A stretch of 64,000 nucleotides of DNA from Anolis sagrei (taxonomy: Eukaryota > Chordata > Lepidosauria > Squamata > Anolidae): contig NC_090022.1 in the NCBI RefSeq assembly GCF_037176765.1, positions 73,223,209 through 73,287,208 of the forward strand. The letters run 5' to 3'. Position 1 is the first letter of the stretch. Each line of letters begins with the position of its first letter. The position numbers and the translations under genes are program-made. This document shows, in pieces, positions 34,572 to 46,682 of this stretch. The notes beneath the pieces were generated by a model, which worked only from the letters and a program-made list of their open reading frames with translations, did not search any database and was not told where the DNA came from.

Positions 34572-34858
34572 GAGCCCCCGGTGGCGCAGTGCGTTAAACC
34601 CCTGTGCCGGCAGGACTGAAGACTGACAGGTCACAGGTTCAAATCCAGGGAGAGGCAGATGAGCTCCCTCTATCAACTCCAGCTCCTCATGCAGGGACAT
34701 GAGAGAAGCCTCCCACAAGGATGATAAAAACGTTAAATCATCCGGGCGTCCCCTGGGCAACGTCCTTGCAGACAGCCAATTCTCTTACACCAGAAGCGAC
34801 TTGCAGTGTCTCAAGTTGCTCCTGACACGACAAAACAACAACAACAAAAAACAAAAAA
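34572..34858 (+). mobile_element. Sauria-type tRNA-derived SINE, full length
   Basis: Head GAGCCCCCGGTGGCGCAGTG with an A-box, then GGTCACAGGTTCAAATCCAG as B-box, and the tail GTTGCTCCTGACACGACAAA followed by an A/C-rich end. Flanked by the 10-base duplication CTGGCAGAGT (34562-34571, 34859-34868). It has inserted in the repeat related to 28608-29185. Confidence 0.9.
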
Positions 34859-34924
34859 CTGGCAGAGTTAATATTTCTTGCCAGTTGCTTGAGAGTTTCA
34901 TTTGCTTGAGTTCTGGTTAACTGA

Positions 34925-35640
34925 GTCTATCTTTTTTATCCAAAAGAGGATTTTTTACTTTGAACATCAACCACTTAGTGTTTTGCTGTGTCTGTCTAAG
35001 AGGAGGGAAACACCAAGCTGGATGGAGAAAGAGTTTTCCATGTAGCCCTATGTCACTTTGCATTTAAGATAATCTTACACATGTTTTGGGGCTCAAGGGC
35101 AAAATAGTTCTTGAAAATGCTGCAGTGTGGAAGCGATTACTCTTTCTTCATTCCTTGCCTCAGGTCTATTTGTGTCGGTGGCTGCTTGGAACAGCCACGA
35201 GGAAATTTGGATAGACAGTTGGCCCTCTACAGATTCTGGACAAATAGATTCAACCATCTATGGCTTGAAAATATTCAATTCCCCCACACCCCAAAACCCA
35301 AACTTCAATATTGCCATTTTATATAAGGACATCATTTTACAATTGTCAGATCCAATCTGGCCTCTGCAGTCTCCAGGATCCCTCCCTTTCTCCCTTCTTT
35401 TTGAAAAAAAAATCAGAGTAATTTAGCTAAAAGTCAAAATCTTACTGAAGACCACAAAATGCAACAAATACATACAACCCATGTATTTTGTCACTGTGCT
35501 TTAAATCTTCACATATGCAGCAAAAAAATAAGCCAAAAATGACATTAGGAGTGACATGACATCACTTCTAGTCTCATTGTTTATCTTCATGTAAAGAGAT
35601 TGCAGGGCATTGCCTCTGGAAAAGAAGAATGATTGCTGAG
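34925..35640. other. Unclassified intergenic sequence
   Basis: No supported gene or repeat. Short frames on plus around 35111-35426 lack splice context and any similarity I know. Confidence 0.4.
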
Positions 35641-35995
35641 CTTCTTGTTAATTCAGGGCCAGGTTTGTACAGAGAGATGAGATCAACCAAATAGCCTGAC
35701 CTGAGCCATCTAGGGCTTTAAAGGTTATAACCAGCAGTTTGTGCCTGGAAACAGACTGGCAGCCATTGAGCTGTTGCAATAAGGGGATTGTCTGCTCCCT
35801 GTAGCCAGACCCAGCATCCTGGCCGCAGCTTTTTGGATCAGCTGAAGTTTCCAAACACTCTTCAAAGGCAGTCCCATGTAGAGCATGTTAGAGTAATCCA
35901 GACAGGATATGACGAAGGCATGCACCATAATGGCCAGATCCAGCATCTCAAGGAACGGATGCAGTTAGTGCACAAGTTTTAAATGTGCAAAGGCA
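35640..35995 (-). mobile_element. L2-like LINE 3'UTR
   Basis: Contains TGGCAGCCATTGAGCTGTTG and TTTTTGGATCAGCTGAAGTT read on plus, a block recurrent in reptile and bird L2-type elements in the reverse orientation. The minus frame HAFVISCLDYSNMLYMGLP is the end of its pol. Confidence 0.65.
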
Positions 35996-36246
35996 CTCCA
36001 GGAGGACTCACAGACTGTGGACCTGTGTCTTCAAAGGTATACAGGGAGTGTAACCCCATCTAGCACAGGCTGAATCCCTACTCCTTTCTGACTGACCATG
36101 TGCACCTTTGTCTTGTTGCAGTTTGTTTGCCCTCATTCAATCCATTACTGATAACAGACATTGGTTTAGGACCACAATAGTTTCTTTGGCTTTGGCTATC
36201 AAGTAAAGATGAGGATAATCTGCATGGGTACATATACACTATAGTA

Positions 36247-36511
36247 GCAAATATTTTTCAATAAAAGTCTGAGGGTGCATCTACCCTGTAGAAGCAATGC
36301 AATTTGACACCACTTTAACTGCCATGGCTCAATAGTATGGAATCATGACAGTTGTGGGTTTACAAGGTCGTTAGCCTTCTCTGCTAAAGAGTGCTATTGT
36401 TCCGCCAAACAACAACTCCCAAGTTCCCATAGTATAGAGCAGTTAAAGAGGTGTCCAATTGCATTACTTCTACAGCATATATGCACCATTAGACATTTAT
36501 TGAAAAATATT
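36247..36511. mobile_element. Miniature inverted-repeat element with extended arms
   Basis: The known-looking core (36273-36487) starts GGGTGCATCTACCCTGTAG and ends with CTACAGCATATATGCACC. Beyond it, GCAAATATTTTTCAATAAA on the left and TTTATTGAAAAATATTTGC on the right continue the inverted pairing. Confidence 0.7.
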
Positions 36512-36584
36512 TGCTTCAGCAGGCCTTGGGTTTCAGGTGGTTTTAATTGGCTGGTGTTGGATATATTTTTGGCCTTCCTGTATA

Positions 36585-36690
36585 CCTTCAGGTCTTATGG
36601 TGATCATAAAGTTAACCTATCATGGGATTTTCTTGACAAGATTTGTTCATTGGGGGTTTGCTTTTGCCTTCCTTGGAGACGGAAACAGTT
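36585..36690 (-). mobile_element. tRNA-derived SINE fragment
   Basis: GGGATTTTCTTGACAAGATT and CTTTTGCCTTCCTTGGAGAC match the middle of the SINE family at 63026-63242 and 37085-37290. Ends are missing. Confidence 0.5.
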
Positions 36691-37084
36691 TGCAAAAGGC
36701 CATCCATTGTATTCCAACATCTAAATAATTACATACCACTGTCTCTCTTCTGTTATTTTAAAATGCTTTGAAAAAACTTTTGCTGTTTAATTTGTACTTT
36801 ATAATTTTAGGCAGCTTTGTGTCACCATGGATACAAAAATGGAGTAAAAATAATCAATCTTCCTCCAAGATATTGGCCTCTACAGAAGAGATGGGTGAGG
36901 TGAGAAATCAGATGGAGTATTTTGGGTAGTAGCTTTCTCCGTGTGCATGTCTGAGCTGTGAAAAAGGATAAAAGTGAACCAATTTATTATAATATGTATA
37001 TGTGCAATAAAAATGTTTTAGTCTTATATAGGCTTTTTCTTTCCTACTAGTCTCACAAACTAAATATCACAATTTCTTCTTTTG

Positions 37085-37290
37085 TTGTGTGCTGCCATTC
37101 TGACTTCTAGCAACTCTAAACTGGATTTTCTTGGTAAAAATTTATTTAGAAAAGGTCTGGCCTTGCCTTTCTCCGAAGCTGAGAGTGTGTGACTTGCTCT
37201 AGATCACCCAGTAAGCTCCCATGGCTGAGCAGGGATTCCAGCCCTGGTCCCCTACTGTCCTAGACCAAAATTCAAATCATTATACCAAAA
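37085..37290 (-). mobile_element. tRNA-derived SINE
   Basis: Reversed SINE: TTGCCTTTCTCCGAAGCTGA, GGTCACCCAGT-like block, then the B-box as GGGATTCCAGCCCTGG on plus and CAAATCATTATACCAAAA at the head end. Diverged. Confidence 0.6.
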
Positions 37291-39424
37291 AAACCTATCT
37301 TCTTACTTTTAAAAGATAAATTCTATATTTTAAAATGAACTGCACTTAGGTTTTGCATTGTTTGGGTGTGTGCTGAACTGATAGGAGTCTGAGCCCATTA
37401 GTCGTACAGAGGTTTTTCCTCCATTTCCCCCTTCAATTTTAATCAAGTAATTTAGGTGAGCAATTTATTTTTTCCGTAGTCATATTCAGCTTGGTGAGAT
37501 TGTTACTCTGCTTTGAATTGAAAATGTATTTTCCATTCTTCTGAGTTGTGATGCAAATGAGATCAGGAACACTTTTAAAATCAGTGCCTTTAGTTATGAG
37601 GGTTTTTGATCTCGTTCTCCAGCCTTCAGTGTGACAACGGGGCTGCTTTAATATTCAGCCACATTTGAATTTTTCCATCTAGTGGAATAAAAAACTCAGA
37701 TGGCCAGGAGGCAGCTGTCCAGTGTGAGATTGAAGCCTCAGCCTTCAGGAATAATAAAAATGAACACCTGCACACATAGCTCATGCCACTTTGACCTCGG
37801 CACCTTATTTACAAATTTAGTAGTTCACCTCTGGAGAGAGTGGCGAGCCAGTTGTTCAAACTTCTTCCCCTTGATGTCTATTGCATATGAAAGACAGTTC
37901 TAAATCACCCACCCTTAGGCTTGTATTTCATCAGTGACGAGGCCGTAGCTTGCTCGTCACGCTACCATGTTGGCAGTTGTACTAGTTTGAACTCCTCAGT
38001 TACTTTTGCATTCATCCTCCCCCCCCCCCCCGCCCCTTCCTAACTCAAGCCAGACATTTTAGATACCAAGTCATTTTTCTGGATAGTGTTTCATGGACAC
38101 AGATTGTTTCCACAGTACACTTATGATGGTTAAAGGAGCATTGCACCCTTTAGCAGCCTCCAAAGTGAACACAATGAAGGGGTATTCTAGCTGCTCCATG
38201 GCCCATTAGCATCAACCTAGACAGTGAGAAGTATTCAAAGAAACACAAACCTTGTTGTTGGATATACTCAAGCTCGTAAAGAATGTGAGTAATAGCAGTC
38301 TGTGGCTTCATTTCATTTTTACTCTTGCTATGTGTCAAAGCTTAGGAATGTTATCTTTCAGATTACAACTCCCAGGAGCCCTTAGCTAACATGACTACTG
38401 CCATTCTGGGAGATGTAGTCTGAAAAGTAATGTTCACAAGCTCTCCTGTGCGTACTGTACTTGGTGGAGCCGCTCAGGACCCAAAGCGATTTCTCTTTAA
38501 AGTTGACATATGCCATTTTCAGGGAACGGTGGAATAGACCAGATGCTTGGCAAACAAAGGGTGCCTGACGCTGTTCCCTGCTAGCACTGGCTGCGTGGGA
38601 CTGAAGTGTTCCTGTGCCAGTTCTGAATGGGGAATAGCACATGCCGTGTGACTCCCACAGGAAAGCTGTGCATCTCCCGGCCTGCAGGCAGCTCATTGGC
38701 ACTGTGAATGGATGGGGATCCTAGCAGGAAGCTGCTTCAGTAAGCAACAGGCGTCAACCCCCTGCCCAGCTCGCTAATGACTTAAGTCTCTGTGGGAACT
38801 ATTTCCCCACTGAGATGGGCAATGGTATTTCAGCCATCAGAAGATTCCCCCTGACAAAGCTGGGTGGGAAACTGACCTCATGACAGTGTGCTTGGAGGGT
38901 AATGATAAGTGAAACTCTGGCTGATTGGCATTGCCAGTGTGTTCCTAATCAGCTGAACAGCAACATGAAACACTGGGTAGCAGATGGCTGTGTGAGCGCA
39001 GAGTGGGAGCTGCATCCTCACAGGGTGGGTGGGTGAGAAAGACCTCGGCAGGGTAACACAAGCGGTGGGTGGAGGAAGGATGGAGGATAAGCAGTAAAAA
39101 ATGAGAGAAGTCATTTAGTTGAGAAGCACAAAGTCTTCAGCAAGTCTCATTGCAGTTTCCTCTATTAGAAATCACAGCAAATCCCACCCTCTTCCTGAGG
39201 AATATGTGCTGAAGGTCCATGCTTCAAGCCTTGGGTCATATGAGTTGTGCTTGTGTGTAAAGATTGTGTGTCCTCTGTTTTCTGATGATCTGTTAGCAGT
39301 TTGGCGTCATGTATATTTGTGTGCCCAATATCAATATACTGAAAAATATGTAAGGGGACCAGTACAGAAAAGGAGCAAAAGATCATGCTGTTCAATCCTA
39401 GGCTAAAAATCATGGTTATGTTTA
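37290..39424. other. Mostly unclassified intergenic sequence
   Basis: Contains one small inverted-repeat element at 38346-38433 (CAGATTACAACTCCCAGGAG paired with CTGGGAGATGTAGTCTGAAA) and a poly-C run at 38016-38031. Otherwise I see nothing that I can name. Part may be conserved regulatory DNA, which cannot be judged without comparison. Confidence 0.4.
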
Positions 39425-39735
39425 CCATGGAGGCTGAGAGGTGGAGAGGTAACATGATAGCCATGTTTAAATATGTGAAAGGCTGTCACACTGAGGAGAG
39501 GGCAAGCATGTTTTTCTGCTGCTGTAGAGACTAGGACACAGAACAATGGATTCAAATTGCATGAAAAGAGATTCCACCTAACATTAGGAAAAACCTCCTG
39601 TTTGGCAGTAAATTATACTGCCTGGGAGTGTGGTGAAGTCTCCTTCTCTGGAGTGTTTTGATTGTGCAGACTTGCATGGCAGGGGATTGGACTGGAGGAT
39701 CCTTGGGGTTCCTTCCAACTCTTTGATTCTGTGAC
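39425..39735 (+). mobile_element. CR1 LINE 3' fragment
   Basis: Plus-strand CR1: GCCATGTTTAAATATGTGAA (the FKYVK block) through GGATTCAAATTGCATGAAAA to GGGGATTGGACTGGAGGATC and CTTCCAACTCTTTGATTCTG. Diverged, 5'-truncated. Confidence 0.75.
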
Positions 39736-40699
39736 CTGGATTTCAATTTCCCTCACTTTCTGGTGGGGCTAGAGTGTCTGATTAACAGAACCATATATGC
39801 TCTAGGCAGGAAATGTGAGGGGCTTCGTGTCACAGCTTACTTCACCGCTTACACTGAAATAGTCGAATGTGCCTATCTCTGAAAATTTCTCTTACAAGGT
39901 GATGATGAGTTGTGTTTTCAAGTACAAAAAAGTACATACGTGAGGACAATCTGTAATTTTCTCAACCACATTTTGTTCTTTGTATAGTTATATAAAGCAC
40001 TTGAATCAAATACAAAGTGGGGAGGAAATATTCAACCATATACTGTATATTATTTACGCTTGCTGGGTAAATATGTGAAACAGCCTTTTGTTAGAAGAAT
40101 TGTAGCTTAGTGGCAGAGTAACTAATTCTGAGTAACTATAATCATAATCTTGTTTGGTGACATATCCAGACCTAGGTTATGCTGTACATAGAAAGGGCCT
40201 TTCTTTTTTTGTAATGTAAAATTGATTTATCCAGCTGAATATTGGTGGAAGCAGTTCCATAGGTGAAAGTGTTACAGATATACAGTAAGGCTCCTGAGAC
40301 ATATTTCAGTACACATTGCACTTCATGAAAGAAGGTGAAAGCTGTGTAAAGTGCTAGCATTACATAACTCAGCAAATATTTATGCTATGCTGGGACAATG
40401 TATGTTCTACTCGGATCACTACTTCCAAATTTTGCTCCAGATCTGGATTTATCATCTCTCTGTGTAGGTCTTGAAGTAAGATAGTAAGTGACTCCCCTGT
40501 TGGACTCTCAAAGCAATAGAGTCCTAGATGATTAGACCCAATTGTTAGCTCTAACTGGTACTCTAGTTAGAGCTAGTTCCATTAAGTTCTTTCGTTACAA
40601 TTTGCTACACTGGGTCTAATATTGGCTTTAGGTGAGTGAGCACCTGTCCCCAACTTCTTATGTCCCCAGCAGGCAGGGATGAAGCCAGAGTAGCTTGTG
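39736..40699. other. Region downstream of BSN, unclassified
   Basis: No gene or repeat recognised. A short hairpin with arms TAGCTCTAACT and AGTTAGAGCTA lies at 40548-40578, beyond the proposed BSN poly(A) signal in the direction of transcription. Confidence 0.4.
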
Positions 40700-40715
40700 A
40701 ATCATATCAAGTCCT

Positions 40716-40721
40716 TTTATT
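40716..40721 (-). terminator. BSN: Probable BSN poly(A) signal AATAAA
   Basis: Minus-strand AATAAA at the left boundary of the repeat-poor BSN 3' region, in the context GGAAAACAGAATAAAAGG. Sequence farther left becomes intergenic. The choice is an inference from position and context; nearer AATAAA-like motifs, such as near 40980, could give shorter forms. Confidence 0.5.
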
Positions 40722-43700
40722 CTGTTTTCCACAGAAATACTTTGTAGGGCAACTTGCCATACGGAATCACAATACATGAGGTGGTACACTGAAATTACTA
40801 CAAGTTCTCACAGAGCACAGCAGGACACACACATCATTTACAATGTTTAGATAAAGGATTTAGGTCATTGCACTTACAACTGTAAACTTCTTTTGTTGGA
40901 TGGATGGGTTGTTTTGTTTGATTGTTATACAGAACCTCTCCCACCTCCAAAACAATAATAATAATTAATAATTTAAAAAACAAAATAAAAAAGAGTGTAG
41001 GGAATTCAAGATACATGGAAGGCAGGAGAAGGGCATGGAAGGTATGTGCCATGTGACAGCCACAACAACTTTACAAGACTCTGCTATGCTTCGCAAGAAG
41101 AGGAACAGTCCAAAGGAGCCAGTCACAAACACCAGGCTTTGTTTGTTGATCTTTTCTTTTTTTTGTACACAAAAGCAAGAGTTGGCAGGTGTGCTGGTCA
41201 TTAAGATGGAGCCCCACAAAAGGGACCTGTGAATTGATTGTTTTCTTTTTACTTTTTTGTTCTTCACATGAGATTTTTTTATTTTCTTTTTTACACACTG
41301 TACATATATTTACAATGGGAGGGATGGGGGTGCAGATGGAGGGAGATTGTAGCAGCCACTGTTGAGAAAACCTGTAGGGGACTCAAATTCAACCTAGAGC
41401 CCTGAAGAAGCACCCTCAGATTATGCACTTGTCATTGCTGGGGAGTCCTGATAAGGATGGGATGGAGCTGGGTGGCGAGAAAATGGCAGTTGCCACTGCC
41501 AAATGCCTCATTCAGCTCAAGATGGAAGCAAAGGCTTGTTCCAGGATGCAGCATGAGGGAGATGGGAGTCTCTCTGGCCCAGCTTGCCATCCTAACTGAA
41601 GCAATGCCTGCTGTGCAAACTTTTCACACTAGATGTAGTTCTATCAGAAGTATTTAACATCCTTTCCCATCTTCTTTCTCTTCTTTTGGAAACAATTTCC
41701 ATTATGCCTTTTTGAAAGATTAATGCACTCAGCTGCTGCCCTGAAGGCCACAAGCCTTGTGTAAACTAAGACTATGCAACCTAAGTATTGATGGTAATAC
41801 TGAGTCTTTAACTGGGACCAGCATTAACATGCAATTAATTTATCCATAAAGTATGCAAGTAGTGTTTCTAAGATGAGGTGTTCTGGCCTTTCTTATTGCT
41901 CTCAGACTTTCTATTCCAAGGTTTTGATAATGCTTTTAAGAGCATTATCAATTATGAGGGACAACTTGTGTCACCCTTGCTTTTCTCTCTTCCCTGAATG
42001 TTCAAGGTTATAATCAACTACTTTATGAAATGCTGGCGAAAACCAATAGGTTGGCTACTCCAGAAAAAGCGTCTATTCTACATACACACAAAAGCAAGAA
42101 CTCCCACTTTGTAACCCTACCTCTTCACGAAGGTATTAGCTTAAGGCTTAGAGGTATTCAGACTTTATGGTCACTCGAACTACCAGAACAGCAGGGGCAG
42201 AAAGTGCTAAAGGTTATGTAGGCATCTGCCTCTTTACTGAGGAGCAGAATTCTGTTTTTGTGAGCCACTGAATAGTCACCAGCACACCTTCATGCTTACA
42301 ATTTTGCACATGCAACCAAAGGCTAGGTACACAGTTTCTGAAGCCCACTTAGTTCATGGGATTCAGCCCGCCCTGGTTGCCCTTCTCAAGTTCACATAAA
42401 GTGGAGATGACTGTGCCTCTTCCTCAGGCAGATGCGAATGCACATGTGCCTGACATGAAAAGGTACCTGCTTTTTCTAAGGCTTGGCTTACACCTCCTGG
42501 TGGACACAAATCTGAGTAATCAAGAGTGTAGGTAATTGCTGTCAATCATTGCTGTCCAAACACATTGTAAAGTATGATTTTGCCCTGAGCCGTTGATGAC
42601 CGTGGAAGGCTGTTGTCTCTCTTAAGAGTTTCAAGGTAGTGCTTTTTGGTGATGTGCTGCATCACTCTGTGTGCTAATTATTCAATTTACTCTTTCATAA
42701 CACTAAGGCTTATTAAAACAATGTAGATTCAGATAAATAACTGTGGAAAGTTCATGTGATTCCACCAGCTGCCAAAGGGCCACGTCAGATTTATTATATT
42801 TTTAGTGTACATCCAATGCCTTTTAAACACAAAATCTGAGGGTATGCAACACAGCTGCAAGCTTGTGTCAGTATCATACAGGAGCACTAGCTTGAAGATA
42901 TGATTAACTACTGATCCATACTCAGTGTGCTATTGGTGCTCAGGTTTGCTTCTATGTGATGATGTGTGAAATTGGCCTTCTACAGACTGACCAGCCAGCT
43001 TCTCTTTGACACGTTGACCTTGATTTCAGTCTCTGCAGGAGCAGAAGTGCCTTGAGAATCTTTAATATTTACCAGTATGGACTATGAAAAATATTCTCCC
43101 TTGTACATTATAGCCTCTCTTGATGAGCCCATGCCATTATGAAGTGGACAGCAGCAGTCAGGACATGGAATGTCCTTGTCAAGTGCATCAATCATAAGAG
43201 AGGAAAGCCTTATGCTTTCAAGAGATATTAGGATCTTAAACTTTCTTCCTCACCTTTCTCTGACTTAAAAAGTTACACTGATTTTTCCCAGTTTTGGAGA
43301 AGTCCTTCTGTCTGTGTAGGAAAAGTTGTTATGCCATTATTGCACCAACAGTACGGGCACGCTGGAAATAATTGTTCCATATTTTAAAATCTGCCTCACC
43401 TTAACTTACACCTTTCATTAGTTCTTAATCTCCAAGTTTCAGAACCTGTGGTTTGGGGGCTCTTTATTCATTAATGATGCTTTAATGAAAACAGCTATCA
43501 TCACTGCATCCTCAGGTTCTGAACCTAGGAAAGCAAATTTGGTTGTATATCTGCACTTCCTTATAGAAGAGCTGTTTTAGACATGCTTACACAATTTGAT
43601 AGTAACTTCCATGCTTGTAGCACCTTCCCTAGCTTGGAGTTCTCACATCTAGAGAAGAGTTTGATCAATTTCTTGGACAGGATGAATGGGCTTAAGGTCT

Positions 43701-45823
43701 AAACAATGCCTAGGATCCCCTAGAAGTGTACACTAATGGCTACTGCAGGGACAGATGCAGCAAAGGTAGGAGAGTTAATGTAGTTCAGAGGAGAACATCT
43801 GGTGTTACATTCGGCAGGATAATTACACATAATGGTGTCACTGATAGGTCTTCAATAACAAGTGCATAAATCTGCTAATGGCATTCAATAGAGAAGATGA
43901 ACCAACTGGAGAGAAAAAAAATTAACCTCAAGCAAAAAACGGCAAGCACTCTAAGTAGATGAAACCGTGCAGAGAAGTAGCAAGCCATGCTCTACGACAG
44001 ACGGAGACAGTCACCGGCTCTATGGCTACCCTTTGGCAAAAGTGTCCCTCAAACGGGTCAAGCATGCCACTAATTGAAAACTTCATACACACAGGTGTTT
44101 GATATAAAGATATCTATCCAGATTCTTGATAGCACATTTGCAATTAAATCCTTATACATAACATTGAACTTATTAAATATTAACAGTTGTTCTTTAAAAT
44201 TTTTTGTTATTTCATTGCATAGAACATTAGACATGAGAATCATTTTGCTGTTACCCATGGTGAATGGAAGCTCCTATGGGTCACACCAATGAATTGTTGT
44301 TCTTGAGCATGCTCAGCGTGGACAAGAGACGGGCAGGAAACAGACAGCACAGACAAATGGGAACCAGAGCATCTGTACACGTGCAGAATTCTTTACAGCA
44401 AAAGAAAGGAGCTGTTTCACAGGGTTTTCTTTTGGCTCTCGCACAGGTTACAGTGCTAAGAGCTCTGTACTAGCAGGTTCGACAATAATCTGCTCCAAGT
44501 AGCTCCTCCATCAATTTGAGCATGCCCACCAGTAATGGCTTAAGAAGGACTTGAATTGCACAGTAGTAGGAAGGAGGAATGGCAGAGGCAAGCTCTCCTG
44601 ATCTCATCAATACTAGATTGTGCTCTTGATAGCCTTCTGCACTCTATTGCTTCTACCGACAACAGCCCATATGCTAATTCAGTACAAAGCAAAGAGGAAA
44701 GCAGTATGTTGGATACAAAGTAAAAAAAAACAAAACAAAACAAAAAAGGAACCTCTCACACACAAAAATCCAGACCCTCAATTCTTGGGTGTCGATGAGG
44801 TATACACGTAAATAAAAGTGGAATGATTAAGGCTGTTTTTTAAATAAAAATGATCCCCAGGCATACATAAAACAATGCTCAACACTAACAATGGAAAGCA
44901 CTGCCACTTGAATGCTTTAGAATGGCTTCAGGATGGCTTTGGGTGGCTGATAGACATGCCTGGCCAGCATTTGCTTCAGTCAATAGTCAGCCAGTTCGCA
45001 CTGCCTTTCAGAGTCCTATGGCCTCTTATCTCAGTAGTGAAACAGTGTTAGGTCCTAGTCGGAGTTCTCTTCGTCCCATGCTTTCCACTGGCAGGGATGA
45101 TGAGAGGGAACAAACACTGTGCAGGTGGAGGGATTTACGGGGCAAACTGGAATGTGAAGGAAAATGGAGCATCTAGCTCCCAGCCCTCAGCTCAAGCATA
45201 TCTTGGAAAGTGAGAAAAACCTATGAAGATTCTAGAGTTAAAATTCAGTAAGTGAAACTCTGTGTATAATCTCAAGAAAGGGCCATGGCTCCCAGCATTA
45301 GACCCTAGGCACAAATGGAACCACAGCCATGAATAGTCTCTGGAGGGCCAGACATCGCCTCTAGCATCAGGGTAGTGGCCAGCCTGCGTGACAAGTTGCA
45401 ACAGGCCCATCCATGGTCTGTAAACACATCTCTTATGTACATCTTCTCAGGCTAAGATCCTGTCTTCACCTTTTGGGGCTCAGACAGTACGAACCAGAGG
45501 GCTGACACTGAGTGGCACTGGAAAGCCTCTTCTGATAGTTGACTCAGATGCCCTAAGGATCCACAGGCAGACATCTGTATATACATCTCCACTTTCAGCC
45601 GTCTACTGTTTTCCATGGTTTCAAAAGCTTCATAGGAATACAAAACAAAAATATAAGTCAATTATATTTACAGGATTCAACAAAAGGAAACAACATTTCT
45701 TGCCTTATCATGGTTTGGCACAAATTTCCTGATCCCCTTTGGGTGTTCACCAATAACATCTCATTTGTTCTGTATAGCTACAGTGTGCTATAAGATTAGA
45801 ATAAAAAAAAAAACCCCAGGCAT

Positions 45824-45866
45824 TTCCCTATATCTTTTGAACTACAAGTTCAAAAGATATAGGGAA
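45824..45866. repeat. Perfect hairpin in the BSN 3' region
   Basis: 19-base arms TTCCCTATATCTTTTGAAC and GTTCAAAAGATATAGGGAA separated by TACAA. A partial third copy of the unit (TTTGAACTACAAGTTCA) follows at 45880-45896. In the BSN transcript orientation it would form a stable stem. Confidence 0.8.
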
Positions 45867-46549
45867 TCTTCCCATATCATTTGAACTACAAGTTCAGTTT
45901 CAATTGCATCTTATACATTGAAGCAGGAAGGGAAAGAAGCTACTCACTTACTTCAGCTGGGATAAGTTCATACTGCCCCCAAATCAGAAATCATGCAGTC
46001 TTTTCAGGGAGCTTTCTATAATTGATTAAACATCCCGGACGAAGCCGTGAAAGGAGACTGTGCTGTAAGTGGAAAAGGTCCAAGGACACTCATGGGCTGG
46101 AATCGGGACAGCAGGACAAGGCTGTTCTCTCAATTCTTGGCTTAAGGCTACAACCCTAATGGCTAAACACTTAAAACAGCCCTGTACTGCCAGTGTACTG
46201 GAACTGAAAGGCATACAGAGGCAGAGCATAACTACGTGCTGTGCGTTTTCCAGACCCTCCATGGGGAAAAATTATTCACCATATGGGCTCCTCACCTTTC
46301 TCAGTAAATGTATACCCAGTAATGGACAAAACAGCATCTTCTTTTCCTGTTCCTGTAAGAGCCCTCCCATTCTACAGAGAGGTGAAGTGTATAGAGTGGA
46401 ATTGTTGCTTCTTTCTGCAGCCAATCGCAGTTTCTTCTCCCAGAACAACTATGGCCACAAAATTATTTTAAATGAATTCTAAGGGATGGTGGTCTCTCAG
46501 AAAAAATAAGAAGCCAGCTACACAAATATCTTTATATATTATGTCATCT

Positions 46550-46682
46550 GGTATCTTTGGAGGCTTTTAAACAGAGGCTGGATGGCCACCTGTTGGGGGT
46601 ACTTTGCGATTTTCCTGCTTCTTGGCAGGGGATTGGACTGGATGGCCCACGAGGTCTCTTCGAACTCTATGATTCTATGATT
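46550..46682 (+). mobile_element. CR1 LINE 3' tail
   Basis: GGCTTTTAAACAGAGGCTGG, GGATTGGACTGGATGGCCCA, then the diagnostic TCTATGATTCTATGAT end. Well preserved; antisense to BSN, in its 3' region or last intron. Confidence 0.85.
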
